Source of the DNA: Desulfovibrio desulfuricans
Lineage (GTDB): Bacteria > Desulfobacterota > Desulfovibrionia > Desulfovibrionales > Desulfovibrionaceae
NCBI RefSeq assembly: GCF_004801255.1
Contig: NZ_CP036295.1
Coordinates: forward strand, 186,001-250,000
Length of the DNA stretch: 64,000 bases
Direction: 5' to 3'
The first letter of the stretch is position 1; each line of letters starts with the position of its first letter. Below are positions 36,168-44,955 of the stretch, in pieces. The translations under genes and the position numbers were made by a program. The notes under the pieces are model-generated. The model ran no database searches. It was not told the origin of the DNA and saw nothing but the letters and a program-made list of their open reading frames with translations.

Positions 36168-37192
36168 GGTGTACCCTCCCCCAGTCCCAAGGATCGCCGA
36201 AATTTTTCCGCATCCCAATTGACAAGATCATCCACGTCGCTGGCGCTCAGTGTGGAGAGCGGTGCCGTTGGACGTATGCGTGTACACACCAGAGCAAGGG
36301 CATCAAGCATATCTGACTCACTCTCAAACAGATCGCCTGCCACCAAAAGTCCTTTGCCCCGATACAGCAGATAGCGTGGTGGATTGAGCATGTGCCCGGA
36401 CAGACGCCGCACCGCCACCGATGCGGCTTCATTGTGCTCGGCAACCGGGAGGACTGTGCCCAAAAACACTACATGGTCAGGATAAAATACGCCCTCACCA
36501 GCACAGACAAAAGTGGCTGCGTCAGTTGCGAGCGTATGCCACAAGGCATTGTCGGGAATAGTCCACTGGCAATCATTGCGTTGGCGCAAAAAGTCCTCAT
36601 CTGCCGCCACAGTGGCGCGAGGCTCAACCGCCAGCTTTTCTCTAACATAATCAAGCAGATCAAAGGCTTGTTCAACTGTGTCGCCACCCACCACAACGCC
36701 ATGATTCTGCATTATGAGCACATTGGGTTCCCCAGCCTGCAAGGCCTGTTGTACGGCGTAGGCCAAGGGAAGCCCCGGACGCCTGTAAGGAATAAACGCA
36801 CAGGTTGCATCTGGCAGCAAGGCCTGAAATTCGTCCAACGTCTGCCCCATAACCGAGCGCGTTATGGTGTGGATGCAATGGGCGTGAACAACCACAGGTT
36901 GCGGCATCAAAGCATGAAGGGGCGTCTCTATGGACGGCCGAAAGCTGCCCGGAACCAGCGACGCAAAGTTCTCTTCTGCCCTGCGCAGCATATCCAGAAC
37001 ACCCGTGCGGGAGACCGTTACAAAGATATTCTGCTTTTCAGCATCGCGCAGGCATGTTCCGGAAGCCTTAACCAGCATCGCGTCCCCTGATTTGATGGAC
37101 ACATTGCCGCCCGCTCCCTGAATGAGCATATGGTCTGAACCTATCACTGCAGACTTTGCCAACAATAGTTGCAGCTCGCGCTGAGATTCCAT
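36152..37192 (-). CDS. Class II aldolase/adducin-family protein
   Basis: A 346-residue protein with a class II aldolase fold in its first 230 residues: QGAGGNVSIK, the zinc-binding HAHC, later MQNHGVVVGGD with the third His, and the phosphate-binding VKASGTCL. A C-terminal part of about 120 residues is extra relative to fuculose- or rhamnulose-phosphate aldolases (about 215) and is not assigned. Family members cleave or epimerise sugar phosphates. It is the first gene of the seven-gene operon. The ATG at 37192 has GAGGG upstream, and an 11-bp-spaced direct repeat lies 40-60 bp before it. Confidence 0.8.
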   Translation of the reverse strand: MESQRELQLLLAKSAVIGSDHMLIQGAGGNVSIKSGDAMLVKASGTCLRDAEKQNIFVTVSRTGVLDMLRRAEENFASLVPGSFRPSIETPLHALMPQPVVVHAHCIHTITRSVMGQTLDEFQALLPDATCAFIPYRRPGLPLAYAVQQALQAGEPNVLIMQNHGVVVGGDTVEQAFDLLDYVREKLAVEPRATVAADEDFLRQRNDCQWTIPDNALWHTLATDAATFVCAGEGVFYPDHVVFLGTVLPVAEHNEAASVAVRRLSGHMLNPPRYLLYRGKGLLVAGDLFESESDMLDALALVCTRIRPTAPLSTLSASDVDDLVNWDAEKFRRSLGLGEGTPCSGR

Positions 37193-37700
37193 TCATTCCC
37201 TCATGAATCCACACGACATCAAAAGAATTTTAACATGTATTAAACATGTATTCTAGGGTCTGTGTAGTTTAATAGTAATAACAACCCGTCAAAATAATAT
37301 TTTTATTGTTACTTTTCCACAAGCTACGCATCGATATCGCACACGGCGTTAATGGTAGACATTGAAGTTAATTTGAAAATATCAGAGACTCTGAACCGTA
37401 ATATCTACACGCATCTGGGCAAGACAAACCGCCCGCAATGCATCCCTTTTCCTTCTATCCCACGAAGTATACTTTTTCAACTTGCCGGTCTCATTGGGCT
37501 GACCTGAGAAGTGGGTTCGGGAAACCGAGCTAAGCTCTAAGGGTACGCAAGGGGTCAACGGAGGCTTTTTATATCCAAATAGAGAAGGAAGTTACCCGCC
37601 AAGTTCAAGACCTGCGTCAATTTAACAGCCTGAAAAAGTATAATATCCTCCCAATATTGTTTGCGCAAGCTGTCCAATCGCATCACGCCGGGTTTGACTG
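37193..37700. other. Promoter region of the glycan operon and unassigned sequence
   Basis: About 500 bp. The part next to the aldolase is AT-rich and carries a direct repeat (37232-37252). The part from 37440 to 37700 has no gene I can support; it precedes the truncated IS3 copy and may be further IS debris. Confidence 0.5.
37232..37252. repeat. Direct repeat AACATGTATT spaced by 11 bp
   Basis: AACATGTATT occurs at 37232-37241 and 37243-37252. Each contains the palindrome ACATGT. An 11-bp period is one helical turn, which suits a regulator site upstream of the operon. Confidence 0.45.
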
Positions 37701-38407
37701 AGGTGGTCGCGGGAAATTGGGCAGCCTGTTAAGCTATAGTCCTCAACGAAGGAGGACTGTTTTCGATGTCAAAGAGACGGAATTTTTCAGCGGAGTTCAA
37801 GGCGAAGTAGCGCTAGATGCTCTGTCCGGCGAGTTAACTTTGGCAGAGCTGGCCGGTAAGTATGACGTGCATCCGACGCAGATCACCAGTTGGAAGCGTC
37901 AGGCTAGAAGGCATGATGGCGGCATTTTCCGGGAAGGCGGGCGACCGTGCAGAAGGATGTTGAGACCGAGATACGGGAACTCCACGCCAAAATTGGCCAA
38001 TTGACCGTGGAAAAAGATTTTTTAGAGCGAGCCTTCGCCAAACGGTGAGTCGCGGGCGAAGGCGTGGGATGATTGAACGAGGGCATCCCCAGCTCAGTAT
38101 TTGTCGTCAGTGTTGCCTCATCGGGTTGTACAGGTCGACTTGGTGTCATCGCCCGAAAGGCGAATCAGCCATGAATCTAGAACTGATGAGGCGTATCGAC
38201 GAGCAGTTTTGGAGACACCGTTTTATGGTTCGCGCCAGATGAAAAAGTATTTATGGCATCAGGGCATCAAGATTGGACGTGACCGAGTGCGGAGATTGAT
38301 GCGCAAGATGGGGCTAGTGGCGATCTACCAGAAGCCCAGAACGAGTGTGCGGCATCCCGAGCATAAGATTTATCCTTATCTGCTGCGCGGATTACGAATC
38401 AATCGGC
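37701..38407 (+). mobile_element. IS3-family element, degenerate copy 2, truncated by IS256
   Basis: It matches copy 1 (26417-27672) in the opposite orientation, starting AGGTGGTCGCGGG, but stops at 38407 where the IS256 copy begins, in the middle of OrfB. It shares two frameshifts with copy 1 (AAGTAG in OrfA, CAGTTTTGG in OrfB) and has its own 2-bp deletion in OrfA (GCTAGAAGG for GCTAAGGAAGG). Confidence 0.8.
37766..38407 (+). pseudogene. Broken OrfA and OrfB of IS3 copy 2
   Basis: OrfA fragments (VALDALSGELTLAELAGKYD, then shifted) run to about 38045, and OrfB fragments (ERGHPQLSICRQCCLIGLY; LETPFYGSRQMKKYLWHQG; HPEHKIYPYLLRGLRINR) run to the IS256 junction. There are at least three lesions plus truncation. 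Confidence 0.75.
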
Positions 38408-39788
38408 GATAACGTACGGTATTTTTCGCACATTGAAAAAATAGAAGTAGCCCGCCAAGTCGGTTAGGTTTGGTTATCACCAAACAACCATCAAACCAAC
38501 GTGGAGGGCTACAGATGGAAGCTATCAGGACGAACGGTAAAAATAAAGTTCCGGTGATTGCTGTCGATGAAGAAGAATTGCGGACACACGTTTCCGAGGT
38601 TGTGCGCCAAAGTGTCGAGGAGACCTTGAATGGCCTGCTTGATGCGGAAGCTGACACGCTCTGCCAGGCCCGACGCTATGAGCGTAATGCCGATCGAGCC
38701 AGTACCCGCGCTGGTCATTATGAGCGGAATTTGCAGACCAAGGCTGGCACGGTTCAGCTTAAGGTTCCCAAGCTGCGACACATGCCGTTTGAAACCGCGA
38801 TAATCGAACGGTATCGTCGCCGGGAAAGTTCAGTGGAAGAAGCCTTGGTAGAGATGTACTTGGCAGGCGTGTCAGTGCGTCGGGTCGAGGACATTACCGA
38901 GGCTCTTTGGGGCAGTCGAGTCAGTCCAAGCACAATAAGCGACTTGAATCAAAAGATTTTTGAGCGGGTTGAGGAATGGCGCAATCGACCACTTGAGCCG
39001 AAATCCCCGTACATTTTTGTGGATGGAATATGGCTGAAACGCTCTTGGGGCGGTGAAGTTCAAAACGTATCTGTGCTAGTAGCCATTGGCGTGAGTACCA
39101 GCGGCTTCCGTGAAATTCTCGGCGTGGCAGAAGGATCACGTGAGGATGCAGAAAGCTGGCGGCAATTTCTTCGGTATCTCCGAGAGCGTGGCCTTGAACA
39201 GATAGACCTCGTTGTATCTGATAAAAGCCTTGGCTTTCTGGAGGCGCTAGGAGAATTTTACCCTGATGCCAAATGGCAGCGTTGCGTGGTGCATTTTTAT
39301 CGCAACGTACTGCATGCGGTTCCTCGCGGTAAAGCCAAAGAAGTTGCTTTGATGCTCAAAGCTGTTCATGCCCAAGAGGATAAAGAAGCCGCACGCCGGA
39401 AATCGGTGGAAGTGATAAGCAAATTACGGGCGCAACGTCTTGAGAAGGCAGCCAGAATAGTGGAATCCGGTTGTGACGAAACGCTTTCGTACTATGATTT
39501 CCCCGTAGCCCATTGGCGGCACATAAGGACGAACAATCCGCTTGAGAGTTTGAACCGTGAAATTCGCCGCCGAACCAGAGTTGTGGGGAGCTTTCCGGAT
39601 GGTCACGCCGCCCTGATGTTGGTGGCTGCCCGCCTGCGCTATATGGCAGGTCAAAAGTGGGGCACTCAACGGTATATGAACATGAACCAAGAAATATTGG
39701 CTTAAAATCTGAGCCTTCGCGGCTCGATACGAAACCATGCTTCACCGACTGGCTGCTGCAAAATGTGCGAAAAATTCTGGACACTACC
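38408..39788 (+). mobile_element. IS256-family insertion sequence, right copy
   Basis: The same 1381-bp element as the left copy, with only a few differences. Its left neighbour is the truncated IS3 element and its right neighbour is the backbone terminator arm beginning with CCAGGCC. Confidence 0.85.
38515..39705 (+). CDS. IS256-family transposase, right copy
   Basis: A 396-residue DDE transposase, intact, 99% identical to the left copy. It has YIFVDGIWLKR, LVVSDKSLGF and TNNPLESLNREI for the three catalytic positions. The same GGAGG ribosome site precedes ATG 38515. Confidence 0.93.
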   Translation: MEAIRTNGKNKVPVIAVDEEELRTHVSEVVRQSVEETLNGLLDAEADTLCQARRYERNADRASTRAGHYERNLQTKAGTVQLKVPKLRHMPFETAIIERYRRRESSVEEALVEMYLAGVSVRRVEDITEALWGSRVSPSTISDLNQKIFERVEEWRNRPLEPKSPYIFVDGIWLKRSWGGEVQNVSVLVAIGVSTSGFREILGVAEGSREDAESWRQFLRYLRERGLEQIDLVVSDKSLGFLEALGEFYPDAKWQRCVVHFYRNVLHAVPRGKAKEVALMLKAVHAQEDKEAARRKSVEVISKLRAQRLEKAARIVESGCDETLSYYDFPVAHWRHIRTNNPLESLNREIRRRTRVVGSFPDGHAALMLVAARLRYMAGQKWGTQRYMNMNQEILA

Positions 39789-39814
39789 CCAGGCCTCAGC
39801 CCGGTCGCGTTTTT
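39789..39814. terminator. Right half of the split terminator, including the duplicated target CCAGGCC
   Basis: CCAGGCC (39789-39795) repeats the 7 bp before the left IS. GCCCGGTCGCGTTT (39799-39812) pairs with AAACGCGGCCAGGC at 21591-21604 and is followed by more T. It lies 20 bp from the nitroreductase stop. Confidence 0.8.
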
Positions 39815-39833
39815 ACATGTTATGTCAGACCGT

Positions 39834-40412
39834 TCAGAAGCGGGCTGCGATCAGATCTTCAAGGCTGCGCTTGGGCACATGGTGGACGCCCTCGGCATCA
39901 CGCCAGTAGGTGGTCGCGCCATTTTCAGGCATGGGGGCAACCACGCGTTTTTCTTTGGCGACGCCAAGGCCAAGCACCAGAGCTACCTTCATGTCCTGAG
40001 GCACGTCAAGCAGGGCGGGGACGGCCTGGTGGTCGAACGACTGAATTATGCAGCAGCCCCAGCCACGGCTGGTCGCGGCAAGCTGTATGGTCTGGGCGGC
40101 AATGCCCACGTCATAGCAGGTCAGCTCCTTGCCGGTCTGGGGCATGAGGATGGCAATAAAGGCGGTGGGACGTTCGCCGGGGTGCGGGCCGCCCCAGTCT
40201 TTCAAAGCGCCAGCCCAACGGGTGAGCGCAAAAAGTTTTTGGCATGTTTCGCCGTTGCCCACGAGCGTAAAACGAAGTTCTTGCCCGTTTTTGCCGCTGG
40301 GGGCAAGGCGGGCGCAGTCCACAAGCCATTCCAGATCGCCCATGGCGAGGGGCTGATCTTCAAAAAAACGGCGGCACGTGCGGGCTGCTTCAGCTAGAGC
40401 TTTGAATTCCAT
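39834..40412 (-). CDS. Nitroreductase-family FMN protein
   Basis: A 192-residue flavoprotein. The family pattern is visible: ARTCRRFFEDQPL near the N-terminus (FMN phosphate site), ARLAPSGKNGQELRF, a central DVGIAAQTIQLAATSRGWGC and ALVLGLGVAKE. It likely reduces nitro compounds, quinones or flavin-like substrates with NAD(P)H. ATG 40412 has AAGGAG six bases upstream. It is the last gene of a rex-cobS-nitroreductase series; given the neighbour, a role near cobalamin (BluB-like) is possible but the BluB signatures are not evident. Confidence 0.85.
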   Translation of the reverse strand: MEFKALAEAARTCRRFFEDQPLAMGDLEWLVDCARLAPSGKNGQELRFTLVGNGETCQKLFALTRWAGALKDWGGPHPGERPTAFIAILMPQTGKELTCYDVGIAAQTIQLAATSRGWGCCIIQSFDHQAVPALLDVPQDMKVALVLGLGVAKEKRVVAPMPENGATTYWRDAEGVHHVPKRSLEDLIAARF

Positions 40413-40470
40413 AGCCAGCTCCTTGGTTTCTCCGGGCTGAACCCGGCTGTTTGCGTCAGGCAGCGCCACT

Positions 40471-41268
40471 TTACACTGTAAGCAGCAGAAAACACAACTG
40501 GCTCCACTGGATGCACGCGCCGAGAAAGTCGCCGGAAACACCGCCCTGCAGCCGGGCCTTGTCTATAAGGCTGTGCACCAGCGCAAACTGCCCAAGGGCA
40601 AGCAGCGGCAGCCGCCAGAAGGGGCAGCCGCCAAACAGAACCAGAACAGCCATGGCTGCCGTCAGCAGAACCTGCCAGCGTGCCAGTTGCGGCGTGCAGC
40701 CGGCGCAGGCCAGACCGCCCAGCGAGCGCTGCTGATATGGGGTTGTGTATGCGGCAAGCCAGATGCCTGCCGCGCGGCCCCAGGCAGGAGCAAGCACAAG
40801 GGCAATCCACTGCCCCTGGACCAGGTGCCCCACAAGGCTCAGCCACAGGCCGCTGAAGGCCACAAGCATATGCAGTGCGCCAAACGCGCCAAGCCTGCTG
40901 TCGCGCAGGATGGTCCAAAAACGTTCGCCCTCTGCGCCGCTCCCAACCGCATCGCCCAGATCAGACAGCCCGTCCCAGTGCAGGCCTCTGGTGGACCATA
41001 TCTCGCAAACCATCCAGGCCCAAGCGGCCAGCGCGGCGGCGACGATGTTGCTCGCAACTCCGGATGTCGGCTTGTCAAAGGCCCACAGCGCTGCAAAGGC
41101 CGCTAAGGTGCACAATGCGCCAATTACAAGCCCGACAGGGGCAAAAAACGGCATGGCCGCACTGAGGGAGGCTGCGGTGCAAGATGGGCGCGGCGGCGCC
41201 AGACGGGTCAAAAAAGCCAGGGCGTCATGAAAACGTCCTGGCCATGTTGCTAAGGTGGTAATGGTCAC
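40471..41268 (-). CDS. cobS: Adenosylcobinamide-GDP ribazoletransferase (cobalamin synthase)
   Basis: A 265-residue integral membrane enzyme that joins adenosylcobinamide-GDP with alpha-ribazole in the last steps of cobalamin assembly. Motifs are AFLTRLAPP near the start and RGLHWDGLSDLGDAVGSG, the metal-binding segment. About six membrane helices are predicted. The start is GTG 41268, 4 bp after the rex stop; no in-frame ATG lies before the conserved region. The ribosome site is weak, so translation may be coupled to rex. Confidence 0.9.
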   Translation of the reverse strand: MTITTLATWPGRFHDALAFLTRLAPPRPSCTAASLSAAMPFFAPVGLVIGALCTLAAFAALWAFDKPTSGVASNIVAAALAAWAWMVCEIWSTRGLHWDGLSDLGDAVGSGAEGERFWTILRDSRLGAFGALHMLVAFSGLWLSLVGHLVQGQWIALVLAPAWGRAAGIWLAAYTTPYQQRSLGGLACAGCTPQLARWQVLLTAAMAVLVLFGGCPFWRLPLLALGQFALVHSLIDKARLQGGVSGDFLGACIQWSQLCFLLLTV

Positions 41269-41272
41269 AGCG

Positions 41273-41914
41273 TCAGCGGGTTTGGGGATGGTTGAAGGCC
41301 AGCGCGTACAGGTGGTGGAAAAAGTCCACGTATTCAACGTTGATTCTTTCAGGCACCTTGATGCGTGAGGGAGCAAAGTTGAGGATGGAGGTAATGCCCG
41401 CATCCATCAGGTGTTGCGCGGCCCTCTGCGCTCTTTCGGGCGGGGTGGTGATGATGCCGATTTCAATGTTGAGGTCGGTCACCATGTCCTTGAGGTCGCG
41501 TGTGCAGTGCACCTCGAGCCCGTGGACGATCTCGCCGATCTTGAAGGGGTCGCAGTCAAAAATACCCACGATGTTGAATCCGCGAGAGCGAAATTCGCCA
41601 TGGTTTAGAATGGCCTTGCCCAGGTTGCCGACGCCGATAAGCGCCATGCGCCATTCGCGGTCGACGCCAAGCGACGAGGTGATTGCGGCAATAAGCGATT
41701 TGACATGATAACCGACGCCGCGGATGCCAAATTCACCGAAATACGCAAGGTCCTTGCGAACCTGAGAGCCGTTGACGCCGCATGCGTCCGCAAGGGGGTT
41801 CGAGGAGATTACCTCAACATTGTCGCGCGAAAAATTTTCAAGCACCTGCACATAGGTCGCAAGGCGCTGGATGGTCGCTCTGGGGATATGTTTGCTTTTC
41901 GGTGGGTTAACCAT
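41273..41914 (-). CDS. rex: Redox-sensing transcriptional repressor Rex
   Basis: A 213-residue repressor that senses the NADH/NAD ratio. It has an N-terminal winged helix (PRATIQRLATYVQVL and GVNGSQVRKDLAYFGEFG) and a Rossmann domain with GVGNLGKAIL, followed by FDCDPFKIG. In sulfate reducers Rex controls energy genes, which fits the adjacent F0 ATP synthase genes and the hdr-flx operon in this window. AAGG lies about eight bases before ATG 41914. Two TTGTGAA half-sites lie upstream (41957 and 42002), consistent with autoregulation. Confidence 0.95.
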   Translation of the reverse strand: MVNPPKSKHIPRATIQRLATYVQVLENFSRDNVEVISSNPLADACGVNGSQVRKDLAYFGEFGIRGVGYHVKSLIAAITSSLGVDREWRMALIGVGNLGKAILNHGEFRSRGFNIVGIFDCDPFKIGEIVHGLEVHCTRDLKDMVTDLNIEIGIITTPPERAQRAAQHLMDAGITSILNFAPSRIKVPERINVEYVDFFHHLYALAFNHPQTR

Positions 41915-42066
41915 GGTGTACCTTCTGGATGCGCAGCGGGTCGTATTGTTGCAAGCTTTGTGAAATTGATTTTATAGCAGAAATATTGCTTGGCGCAAGC
42001 TTTGTGAATTTGGTGCTCTTTGACCAGATAACCAGGTAAAATTGCAGGAACTAATGCAGTTTTGCC

Positions 42067-42091
42067 GGGTTTTGCGCGATAGGCAAAACCC
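42067..42091. other. Stem-loop in the rex leader region
   Basis: GGGTTTTGC pairs perfectly with GCAAAACCC around a 7-base loop (GCGATAG), about 155 bp upstream of the rex start. It could be a leader or attenuator structure, or the end of an unseen small RNA. Confidence 0.45.
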
Positions 42092-42648
42092 TTGGTTTTA
42101 CCTGTTCCAAACAAATTTATGCCGCCTTTTATTGATAAAATTTATTTCACCACTTTTCAAGTTTTGCGCATCTGCGATGGGTTTGTGCGTGGTCTGTTGT
42201 TTCAGCAGGTTATGCAAATGAACTACAGTAGGAGATAATTACTACCACAAAAGTTAACAAAGGTTAAGCGTATAGATTACTTGTCTTGGCTGGTTGGCAA
42301 TTGCGCAATTTTTTTAGCGGGCAGTGGGTCGCACAATGTTTTGGCTCGCACGTGCTCAGCTCCACCCACGAGCACTCCTTAAGCGCCCTGCGATTGTGCG
42401 CCCGGCCCGCGTGCGAGCGGCGGGGGCGCGGTATCGCGAGGGTGTGGCGTGCGTCTGCAGGCTTTGCCCGTGTTGGTTGTGTATCTTGCGCTGCGCCTGG
42501 GGCCGTGCCCGGAGTTGCTTCGAGAGGCAGCGGCGGATTAAGGTTCCCTCTGACTTTGGCGCTTGGGCAGGTTGGGACACGGCTTTGCTGTCTGGCGGAA
42601 ACCCTGGCGGGCCATGAACAGCCCGCAGTTGCTCCTGCGGAACAAAAC

Positions 42649-42678
42649 AAAAAGGGCGACCCGAGGGCCGCCCTTTTT
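42649..42678 (-). terminator. Intrinsic terminator of the atp genes
   Basis: AAAAAGGGCGACCC pairs with GGGCCGCCCTTTTT with one mismatch and a short loop, 21 bp beyond the atpE stop; on the minus strand it ends in TTTTT. Confidence 0.85.
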
Positions 42679-42698
42679 GCAAATCAGACGATTCGAAC

Positions 42699-43073
<375 letters not shown>

Positions 43074-43143
43074 CTATGTGTCGTGTGTAACGTCCCGCAT
43101 TCGCCGCTAGTCGGCCGGCTGCAGGCAGCCCAGGCCTATCGGC

Positions 43144-43848
43144 CTAATGCTCGGGTGCTTCAAGCGCGCCCTTGATGTAAAACATGGTCAGCATGAAGAA
43201 CACGAAGGCCTGCATGGTCTTGCCCAAGAGGAACAGGGCGTAGATGGGCAGGGTTCCGAGTATGGGAGCCATCACGAAGAACAGCACCATAACGATTTCT
43301 TCACCGCGGATGTTGCCGAAAAGACGGAGCGAGAGAGAAACCGGGCGCGACAGGTGCGAAACCACTTCAAGCGGAAGCATAAGTGGAATAAGCACCTTGG
43401 AAGGGCCGGTAAAGTGATGGATGTAGTGCGCCTTCCAGCGGATCAGACCTATGGCGTTGTAGAACACCAGCACGAACAGAGCCATGCACACGGTGGTGTT
43501 AAGGTTGGCCGTGGGGGCGTCAAGGCCGGGTACCAGACCCATGAGGTTCATGCCAAAAATGTAGATGAACATGCCAGTCAGCAGGCCGACGAACTTACGC
43601 CCGTTTTCGCCCATGGTGGCTAGGATGAAGTTCTCGATGGTATCCACCAAGGCTTCGAAAAAGTTTTGCAGGCCTCCGGGAACCATAGTCAGCCGACGGC
43701 GCATAATCAACGCGACGGTGAACAAAATGGCCATACAGACCCAGGAGTAGAACACATGCTTGAATTCCACCATCTGTCCACCGATGGTGATCTCGTCCAT
43801 GCCCATAAATGTGGAGAGCAATACCGGATGCGGCAAACCACCTGCCAT
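43144..43848 (-). CDS. atpB: ATP synthase F0 subunit a
   Basis: A 234-residue membrane subunit that forms the ion half-channels. The essential Arg is in [16 protein letters not shown], and [17 protein letters not shown] marks the family. Five or six membrane helices are predicted. ATG 43848 follows AGGAGG by eight bases. It lies 121 bp before atpE and 134 bp after the atpI-like gene. Confidence 0.95.
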   Translation of the reverse strand: MAGGLPHPVLLSTFMGMDEITIGGQMVEFKHVFYSWVCMAILFTVALIMRRRLTMVPGGLQNFFEALVDTIENFILATMGENGRKFVGLLTGMFIYIFGMNLMGLVPGLDAPTANLNTTVCMALFVLVFYNAIGLIRWKAHYIHHFTGPSKVLIPLMLPLEVVSHLSRPVSLSLRLFGNIRGEEIVMVLFFVMAPILGTLPIYALFLLGKTMQAFVFFMLTMFYIKGALEAPEH

Positions 43849-43982
43849 GAGCCATGCCTCCTGGTGAATACGCGCCAAAGCGCTGCGTTGATGTTGGACC
43901 CCTGCGGGCCGTTCCCCAAAATTTGCGGCCTTGGACTCACGCCCTGCCGGTGTACGACCGGGTTGTTCCAGCCGGTTCTGCT

Positions 43983-44405
43983 TTAGTCAGCACGGCGTCG
44001 CGGGCTGCGCGCTGCCAGTGCGTAACTTGCCAGAGCGCATGCTCCGGCTGCGGCCATGCCGCCCACTATGGCAAAAACAGGAGCTCTGCAGGTGATCAGC
44101 GATACATAAAGAACTGCGCCAACCAAAACAAGCCTGCCTATCCAGCGCACCAGTACGATGCGCAAAAAGGCCGTACTGTAATCGCCCAGGCCCTTGCGCA
44201 AAAAAAAGCGCGCCAGCCCCCAAAACGTCCAGGCCATTATGGTCAGGCCCACTCCAAACCAAAAAATCCAGGTCGTGGCCGTAAAGGCCAACCCGCCGAC
44301 CAGCAAAGTGAATGCGGCGAGCAAAATTTCGTTGCGCAGCAGCACGCGGATAGCCGGGTGGTCTATGCCGCGCCGCCAAAGCCAGGCGTCAAGGCTGTGT
44401 ATCAT
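43983..44405 (-). CDS. atpI: ATP synthase subunit I-like protein
   Basis: A 140-residue protein with four membrane helices (for example [20 protein letters not shown] and [20 protein letters not shown]). AtpI helps assemble the c-ring in other bacteria. Sequence conservation is low; the call rests mainly on topology and position between atpZ and atpB. The ATG at 44405 overlaps the end of the upstream gene by 17 bp; a longer frame starting at 44510 is not needed. Confidence 0.75.
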   Translation of the reverse strand: MIHSLDAWLWRRGIDHPAIRVLLRNEILLAAFTLLVGGLAFTATTWIFWFGVGLTIMAWTFWGLARFFLRKGLGDYSTAFLRIVLVRWIGRLVLVGAVLYVSLITCRAPVFAIVGGMAAAGACALASYALAARSPRRRAD

Positions 44406-44742
44406 CTGTTTCAGTCTGCGCACGGCTGTTTGTCTTGCCTTGCCCCGCTGGGGGCGTTGCGTTTTGCTGTTCCGGCACAAGGCCTTTTCGGCGGGCGTCC
44501 TGCGCGGCAATTTTGCGCAGCAGGGCCTGGGTATCGCGGTAGACGTTCAAAAAACCTGCCGCAATGCCGATGAACAGAAAAACCAGCTTGCCCCAAGGTG
44601 TGGTGCCAAACCAGTGGTCGATGCCGTAACCAATGGCAAACCCGACTGCGGGGCCGCTAACCAGATGCAATCCGATGACCCCAGTATTGGCCATGGCTTC
44701 CATGCCGGTTTGCTGCTGTTTAAGAAAATCCTTGAACGACAT
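44389..44742 (-). CDS. AtpZ/AtpI-like small membrane protein of the ATP synthase operon
   Basis: A 117-residue protein with two membrane helices (VSGPAVGFAIGYGIDHWFG and KLVFLFIGIAAGFLNVYRD) and a hydrophilic, Gln/Thr-rich tail. The G-x-G-x-D-W pattern at the first helix end matches the short F0F1 assembly proteins (AtpZ/AtpQ type), thought to aid Mg uptake or assembly. It is the first gene of the F0 set. Confidence 0.8.
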   Translation of the reverse strand: MSFKDFLKQQQTGMEAMANTGVIGLHLVSGPAVGFAIGYGIDHWFGTTPWGKLVFLFIGIAAGFLNVYRDTQALLRKIAAQDARRKGLVPEQQNATPPAGQGKTNSRAQTETDDTQP

Positions 44743-44955
44743 GAGGCCTCCGCGCGCATGGCTCTCGGAACCTGTAGCGTCATGGTCCCCTTAACGCTGT
44801 TCAAATTATCACAGCCGACCTGACGCGTCAATGACTTTGGGCGGAAACTTGTGATTACGCTGCATTCCTTGCAGCCCACAGAGCCAGAAAGGCGGCTGTT
44901 GATACCAAAAGCGGGATCAAAAAAATATGAAAAGCCGTACCACCGACAGGCGGTT

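Larger units (their letters stand above)
21606..39788. mobile_element. IS256-bounded composite transposon or island (18.2 kb)
   Basis: Two 1381-bp IS256-family copies in direct orientation (21606-22986 and 38408-39788) bracket 15.4 kb of cargo. The outer flanks share CCAGGCC, and removal of the block restores a terminator hairpin. Neither IS copy has matching flanks of its own on both sides. The cargo is richer in AT than the backbone, especially 23.2-24.9 kb, and is littered with other IS remnants. Insertion as a unit, or integration of a circular element by recombination with a resident IS256 copy, would both give this structure. Confidence 0.8.
41915..42698. other. Long intergenic region between rex and atpE
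   Basis: About 780 bp. The rex-proximal half is AT-richer and carries two near-identical TTGTGAA half-sites about 45 bp apart (each within GCAAGCTTTGTGAA) and a 9-bp hairpin at 42067-42091. The atpE-proximal half is GC-rich; only the terminator at 42649-42678 is clear. I found no tRNA or named ncRNA signature. Confidence 0.55.

Noticed and set aside
37440..37700. Attachment site or further insertion element before IS3 copy 2
   Set aside because: Some short matches to IS-like ends are present, but no pair of inverted repeats or coding remnant could be supported.
42250..42648. Possible structured RNA gene between rex and atpE
   Set aside because: I looked for 6S, tmRNA, RNase P, SRP and tRNA signatures and found none; only short GC-rich hairpins.
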